A program made the position numbers and the translations under genes. From positions 434,001 to 498,000 of the forward strand of contig NZ_JHVM01000003.1 in assembly GCF_000620145.1 (NCBI RefSeq): a DNA stretch of 64,000 nucleotides, written 5' to 3'. The stretch is from Deefgea rivuli DSM 18356. Its GTDB lineage: Bacteria; Pseudomonadota; Gammaproteobacteria; Burkholderiales; Chitinibacteraceae. The notes beneath the pieces were generated by a model. It saw only the letters and a list, made by a program, of their open reading frames with translations. It was not told the DNA's origin and did not search any database. Shown here piece by piece: positions 60,413 through 64,000 of this stretch (position 1 is the stretch's first letter; every line of letters begins with the position of its first letter).

Positions 60413-60679
60413 CTAGCCTACCTGCTTCAACTGAACAACGAACGTTTGAAGCTCTTCTCGCACGATCAATCTGATCTGATCGCTAAGGCCAACGGTTTCT
60501 CCTGCTGCGTGATTGGCCTTGGCATCCTCCTGCTCAAAACTGGATTGCAATCTTGCAACAATTTCTGCATTCATGCTTCTGTTATTGGCTTTTGCTGCGG
60601 CAGCAATTTGTTCTCTCATTCCATCAGGATAACGAAGAATGTATTTGTCTGCGCTCTGGCTAGGTGCGTTATTTTTCAT
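60413..60679 (-). CDS. Arc-like ribbon-helix-helix repressor
   Basis: From ATG 60679 the 88-residue product has an Arc/MetJ-type RHH: KYILRYPDGMREQIAAAAKANNRSMNAEIVARLQSSF in two adjoining motifs resembles phage P22 Arc (beta strand NLR-x-P, then NGRSVNSEI). A C-terminal helix (SDQIRLIVREELQTFVVQLK) may mediate oligomerisation. It is the first gene leftward of a palindromic promoter-operator with three ATGGC-N5-GCCAT sites, which it most likely binds, controlling itself and the divergent operon. Confidence 0.8.
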   Translation of the reverse strand: MKNNAPSQSADKYILRYPDGMREQIAAAAKANNRSMNAEIVARLQSSFEQEDAKANHAAGETVGLSDQIRLIVREELQTFVVQLKQVG

Positions 60680-60694
60680 AATTAATCCAGACAC

Positions 60695-60805
60695 ATGGCA
60701 AGTAGCCATAAACACAACAAGAAAATGGCAAGTAGCCATATTTAACATTGACTAAGACAAAATGCTAGTTCATTATAAGCATGGCAACTTGCCATGTTTA
60801 TAATG
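60695..60805. promoter_or_regulatory. Divergent promoter-operator with three ATGGC-N5-GCCAT palindromes
   Basis: ATGGCAAGTAGCCAT occurs exactly twice, at 60695-60709 and 60725-60739 (30 bp apart, about three helical turns). A third site, ATGGCAACTTGCCAT, is at 60781-60795. The third is the centre of a 35-bp near-perfect palindrome (60771-60805, one mismatched pair) whose outer arms read CATTATAA and TTATAATG. A TATAAT -10 box therefore faces each way. Sites 1 and 2 lie in the leader of the Arc-like gene. This reads as an autoregulated divergent switch. Confidence 0.75.
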
Positions 60806-60904
60806 TAGCATCTTAGTAAAAGGAAAGCCCCAAGGTGCTGGAACACCCCAAGGCTTAATTTGAGCAGTAACCCACCCAGTGCATGAATCTCAGGAGAGAA
60901 AACA

Positions 60905-60979
60905 ATGCAAAGACATACTACCACGCAGCTTTACTTTGTAGCACAAGTCAAATCTACGCAGGAGCACAATGATGCGTAA
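60905..60979 (+). CDS. 24-codon leader ORF overlapping the 287-residue gene
   Basis: ATG 60905 follows a strong ribosome site (AGGAG, 7-8 bp upstream) and encodes MQRHTTTQLYFVAQVKSTQE plus HNDA, stopping at 60977-60979, just inside the next gene (ATG 60969). It is too short to recognise. The overlap suggests translational coupling to the downstream gene, which also has its own AGGAG at 60959-60963. Confidence 0.45.
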   Translation: MQRHTTTQLYFVAQVKSTQEHNDA

Positions 60980-61832
60980 CTTCAATTCATTTGTGAACGC
61001 TCCTTTCAACTTTCAGTTAAAGCCTGACTACCTGATCCGTGACGCGAGGCATCTGTTTTTTCCTCCAGCAGCGAGCGAGTTGTTCGCCAGCACAACAAAA
61101 CTCTTCACCATACAGGTGCATTCAGCGCCTGTGACATCAATAGAACAAGCGCCGTCCACTTCAACAAACGATCGGAGTACAGTCATGAATTCAGTCAATT
61201 TTGCTTCGTCAGTACTTCGCATACCATCACTTATCTTTGCTCAAATTTCTGAAAATATAACTTCAGAATATGATTCGACCTTCAAATCTCAGGAACATGA
61301 CAACGATATATTGTTTGATACTGACTGGTTTGGCTGCGAAAGAAGCACAGCTCAACCTGCAATGGTTCAAGTCTCCAAAGAAGATGCCGAAGCGGAATTA
61401 GTACTAGAGCCTGCCGAATTCGCTCAACGCGAACTGGAATCAAAACAACAACGTGAACTCAGTCAGTTTTTTGCAACCGTACTCAAGCTAGCGGGCCCGT
61501 TCCATTCCAATTTTGAACGGACACGTGTGGTCAATTTCAACACTGAATTAACCACAGGACTGATTCAAATTTTACAAGAAACATTACAGATGATTGCTAG
61601 GGAACTAGAACTCATTAATTCAAACCATGCCAGTTGGCCACAGTCTCTAACGAGTCAGAAAATTCCACTTATCGTTTCGACGCAGAGCAAAGAACTCAAC
61701 AAATTTATTGATCGCTACCATCCAGCGATTGTGCTGTGGTGCGCGCCAAATCAGCGCATTAAAAGAGCGGGAGTTAGCGACATTGTTTTAAAAGATGGCT
61801 TTATGCCACATTTGCAGCTCACATATGACTAG
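60969..61832 (+). CDS. Hypothetical protein, 287 residues
   Basis: I do not recognise this protein. It has 287 residues with no membrane span or signal peptide. The N-terminal ~125 residues are low in predicted structure and rich in Ser/Thr/Phe. An acidic Gln/Glu-rich helix (about 135-165, with QRELESKQQRELSQF) follows, then a more ordered C-terminal half containing TGLIQILQETLQMIARELELI and RYHPAIVLWCAPNQRIKRAG. ATG 60969 has AGGAG upstream. It begins the rightward operon ending in a Lon-like AAA ATPase, 27 bp before the next ATG. Confidence 0.6.
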   Translation: MMRNFNSFVNAPFNFQLKPDYLIRDARHLFFPPAASELFASTTKLFTIQVHSAPVTSIEQAPSTSTNDRSTVMNSVNFASSVLRIPSLIFAQISENITSEYDSTFKSQEHDNDILFDTDWFGCERSTAQPAMVQVSKEDAEAELVLEPAEFAQRELESKQQRELSQFFATVLKLAGPFHSNFERTRVVNFNTELTTGLIQILQETLQMIARELELINSNHASWPQSLTSQKIPLIVSTQSKELNKFIDRYHPAIVLWCAPNQRIKRAGVSDIVLKDGFMPHLQLTYD

Positions 61833-61859
61833 AACATTTTGGTGGGCGGCGGCGCATTC

Positions 61860-62483
61860 ATGCAGGATTTTTCGTTCGCGCAACGCGAAGAACTACTGTC
61901 CTTGCCATTTAACGAGCGGGAGCTCACGTTACTCAGCGCGTCTGAGTACCTTTATGAAACGAAAGAGTTACCTCCAAAGTTATCAAATTTACTACTTGTA
62001 GAAGGCGCTTACGAGCAGGAAGACCAAGCATTCAAAATTGATTTGTATGAAATATGCGATGCATTTCATAAGGCTTGGCGTGCAGGCGGATTCGGTCTGC
62101 TACAGATTAGTCAAGACGTTCATCAAGGCAAACTTGAAATCCTGAGCCATAAACCATCCCCCCATGTGCAAGCTAATTTCGATATTCAAGCGCTAGATTG
62201 TGGAGATTATCAGTTGCAATTTACGATTCCTCAACTATGCGCCACGGCACAAACTGGCATGCTTGCTTATCACTGCAATGCAGAGAATCAAAAACCAGCA
62301 AATGGCATCCACACTTATGACTTGCAGAATGCCGAGAACCTTCAAGCAAGTAGCCAATACAGAATCGCTCCCCACTTTATTGAAAATCGAGAACAACTGT
62401 ATAAAAAGGTGTGTGCGATTTGCGCTGGTTACAGTCAATTTTTAACCAATTTGACAGATATTAATGGGAGCCAGATGCAATGA
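61860..62483 (+). CDS. Hypothetical protein, 207 residues
   Basis: I do not recognise this protein. From ATG 61860 (a TTG at 61839 is an alternative) it has 207 residues, soluble and slightly acidic, with FSFAQREELLSLPFNERELTLLSASEYLYE at the N terminus in two helical blocks and several Cys residues (CDAF, CGDY, CATA, CNAE, CAIC). No complete metal-site pattern is evident. Its stop overlaps the ATPase start (ATGA), so the two are translationally coupled and probably interact. Confidence 0.6.
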   Translation: MQDFSFAQREELLSLPFNERELTLLSASEYLYETKELPPKLSNLLLVEGAYEQEDQAFKIDLYEICDAFHKAWRAGGFGLLQISQDVHQGKLEILSHKPSPHVQANFDIQALDCGDYQLQFTIPQLCATAQTGMLAYHCNAENQKPANGIHTYDLQNAENLQASSQYRIAPHFIENREQLYKKVCAICAGYSQFLTNLTDINGSQMQ

Positions 62484-63574
62484 GCCAACAACTGTTAAAT
62501 TTAATGTCGCAACAGCAAATGGCTCTACTCACTAAGATGTCATTAGCGTCTAACTTGGCGACACCCATCCCCGCTAGCACAAAAAACTCTGTGTATTTAA
62601 TTGAATATACCGCGTTGGTAAAACGCATTCAGGAGATGGATAAGTCATCGAAAAATGAGGGGGGCGGCACGAAGAAAATGCTAGAACAATTATTGCAGCC
62701 CAAACCGCTACGTATGGCGAAAATGGCCGATTTGGATGCACTTGAGCAATTCGCGGCTGAAAATCCACATTTATCAGATTTACTTAATCAAATGGTGATT
62801 CAAGTACATCAGCAAGTGGTCACCGAGCAAGCTCTGCATTTTAGTCCACTCCTTTTAGTCAGCCCGCCAGGCTTGGGTAAATCTTGGTTTACTTTCAAAC
62901 TCGCTCAAGTACTGGACTTACCCTGCTTTGAGTTCCAGCTCAGTGGCTCTGCTGATACGCTGCAATTATTGGGGACATCAAAGCACTGGTCACAAGCCGC
63001 ACCCAGTGATTTATTACGTCGAATGGCGGATTGCCCGATTGCAAACCCAATCATTGTGTTCGATGAGGTGGATAAATCTGGCAGCTCGAATGGCAGCAAG
63101 CTCAACGATATTTTATTGATGCTGCTGGAGCCGGAAAACGCGCGTCGGTTTGAAGATAAGTATATTGGGCTACCAACGCGGATGGATTACCCCAGCTATT
63201 TACTCACCGCCAATGAACTTGAGCAGATTTCATTACCGCTGCGTGATCGTTGTATATTGCAGCAATTCGTAGTGCCGAACGACAGTGCTGCGCGCAACCA
63301 ACTAGTACGCAATGTGTATCGAAAGCTAATCGAAGAAAACAACTTAGGCAGTTGGTTCAGCTCTGAACTCACAGATGAATTGTGCGAGCAATTTTTCCCG
63401 ACGGAATGCAAATCAGCACGTGAAATTCGCCAGCGGCTTAGTCAAGGCATCACACTGGCCCAGCAGCCATTTGCTAAAAATCGAATCACTCAACCGCCAG
63501 CGCAAAAACTCATGCCAATCGTACCGGATACGCCAGTTGCAACCCCAGCTCCAAGAATGGGTTTTTTGCCTTAG
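62480..63574 (+). CDS. Stand-alone Lon-type AAA+ ATPase
   Basis: The 364-residue protein has Walker A SPPGLGKSWF, Walker B IIVFDEVDKSG and the Lon-specific stretch LLEPENARRFEDKYIGLP, followed by TANELEQISLPLRDRC (sensor 1 and arginine finger). This closely parallels the AAA module of Lon protease. The Lon N domain and the Ser-Lys protease domain are both absent; a ~110-residue unassigned N-terminal segment and a Pro-rich tail replace them. It probably remodels a partner made by the two upstream genes. Operon position and 4-bp overlap are clear. Confidence 0.8.
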   Translation: MSQQLLNLMSQQQMALLTKMSLASNLATPIPASTKNSVYLIEYTALVKRIQEMDKSSKNEGGGTKKMLEQLLQPKPLRMAKMADLDALEQFAAENPHLSDLLNQMVIQVHQQVVTEQALHFSPLLLVSPPGLGKSWFTFKLAQVLDLPCFEFQLSGSADTLQLLGTSKHWSQAAPSDLLRRMADCPIANPIIVFDEVDKSGSSNGSKLNDILLMLLEPENARRFEDKYIGLPTRMDYPSYLLTANELEQISLPLRDRCILQQFVVPNDSAARNQLVRNVYRKLIEENNLGSWFSSELTDELCEQFFPTECKSAREIRQRLSQGITLAQQPFAKNRITQPPAQKLMPIVPDTPVATPAPRMGFLP

Positions 63575-63650
63575 TTACGTTTTAAGGCTAAAAATTGAGT
63601 AAATTACTACACTGCTGCGGATTTTAAGGCCGCGTGCACAAAACTAATCT

Positions 63651-63699
63651 GACTGAAATAACAAAGGCAGCTCAATGCTGCCTTTGTTATTTCAGTCAG
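63651..63699. terminator. Perfect 22-bp inverted repeat, bidirectional terminator
   Basis: Arms 63651-63672 and 63678-63699 are perfectly complementary around a 5-base loop, with a GC-rich core (AAGGCAGC and GCTGCCTT). It lies between the convergent ATPase and XRE regulator genes. The arm length is more than termination requires, so an element end is another possibility. Confidence 0.7.
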
Positions 63700-63752
63700 G
63701 TCAAATCTTGCATCTTAAGCAAACAACATTCAATCAACACTAAATTTAACGG

Positions 63753-64000
63753 TTAACGATCAGAGTTTCCCGTTTTCATAAGTGCAAATTCAGTCAGAAG
63801 TTTCTCAATTAATACCCTCTGATACTCTGGTAACACCCGAAGTTTTTGGATGTGCCGAATTTCTTCATCACTCAGCATAACGGGGTTATTTAATGGCTCC
63901 AGCCTGATGAGACGCTCCTCACTATCACCATTTCTTAACCATTGAAATGGCACGTCTAGCCAGTTCGCCAGCACACGAATTTTATCATCTGTTGGAATTG
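63753..64000 (-). CDS. XRE-type HTH transcriptional regulator, C-terminal part (partial)
   Basis: The frame is open to the right edge, so the gene continues beyond 64000. The visible part reads IPTDDKIRVLANWLDVPFQW then LRNGD, the end of a Cro/CI-type HTH domain (typical: s-x-d-x-l-x-x-lA-x-x-LgVsp-x-WL-x-x-Ge). A C-terminal LSDEEIRHIQKLRVLPEYQRVLIEKLL helix follows, common in phage-derived regulators. An apparent GTG at 63974 lies inside the domain and is not the start. Confidence 0.75.
   Translation of the reverse strand, partial: IPTDDKIRVLANWLDVPFQWLRNGDSEERLIRLEPLNNPVMLSDEEIRHIQKLRVLPEYQRVLIEKLLTEFALMKTGNSDR

Overview
The window looks like a chromosomal segment of a free-living betaproteobacterium, most likely Neisseriales, perhaps Chitinibacteraceae-like. 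This is inferred from the gene set (minCDE-map-glnD order, ppsA divergent from ppsR, TctE/QseC-type two-component pair, MoxR-DUF58-TgpA cluster, purU plus purT) and from protein style. No rRNA or species marker is present. About 55 kb is dense housekeeping DNA. The last ~9 kb, right of a tRNA-Arg, is visibly AT-richer and accessory.

Region by region. 0-2.6 kb: tail of a chemoreceptor, a hypoxanthine-DNA glycosylase-like protein and an AarF/UbiB-type kinase. 2.7-10.6 kb: arginine succinyltransferase catabolism (astA-astD-astB, then astE after a gap), flanked by two NlpC/P60 hydrolases and an HDAC-family deacetylase. 10.6-17.8 kb: MoxR-DUF58-transglutaminase operon, hemH and a two-component system. 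17.8-21.7 kb: purU, an unknown small gene, trmL, a group II truncated haemoglobin overlapping purT. 21.8-30.8 kb: chemoreceptor, PutA and livHMGF. 31-36 kb: astC, then ppsA divergent from its regulator ppsR, whose 3' end is followed by decayed tandem copies of itself. 36-44 kb: minCDE, map, glnD, a zinc metallopeptidase and trhO. 44.1-45.8 kb: an AT-rich two-gene insert, a HIRAN-domain protein plus a compact HipA-like kinase. 45.9-55.1 kb: trhP, bfd, dxs-ispA-xseB, a glycosyltransferase, a GlmS-like protein without the catalytic Cys, and a membrane-anchored dihaem cytochrome c.

Accessory end. tRNA-Arg(CCG) at 55.28 kb is followed by ~1 kb of remnant-like DNA. Next comes a mobilization module (AlpA-like regulator, small RHH/coiled-coil protein, MOBP-like relaxase) with no integrase in view, then an IS3-like remnant. 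Last is a divergent cluster built around a 35-bp palindromic promoter-operator. Leftward it carries an Arc-like repressor, a small unknown protein and a second HDAC-family enzyme. Rightward it carries a 24-codon leader ORF, two unknown proteins and a stand-alone Lon-type AAA ATPase. The window ends inside an XRE-type regulator. This divergon and the HIRAN/HipA-like pair are the best candidates for undescribed systems.

Functionally the core favours amino-acid catabolism to glutamate (AST pathway, PutA, Liv import) feeding gluconeogenesis (PpsA/PpsR), with nitrogen sensing by GlnD. PurU makes formate that PurT can use for purine synthesis. Intergenic spaces carry several recurring palindromic repeats.
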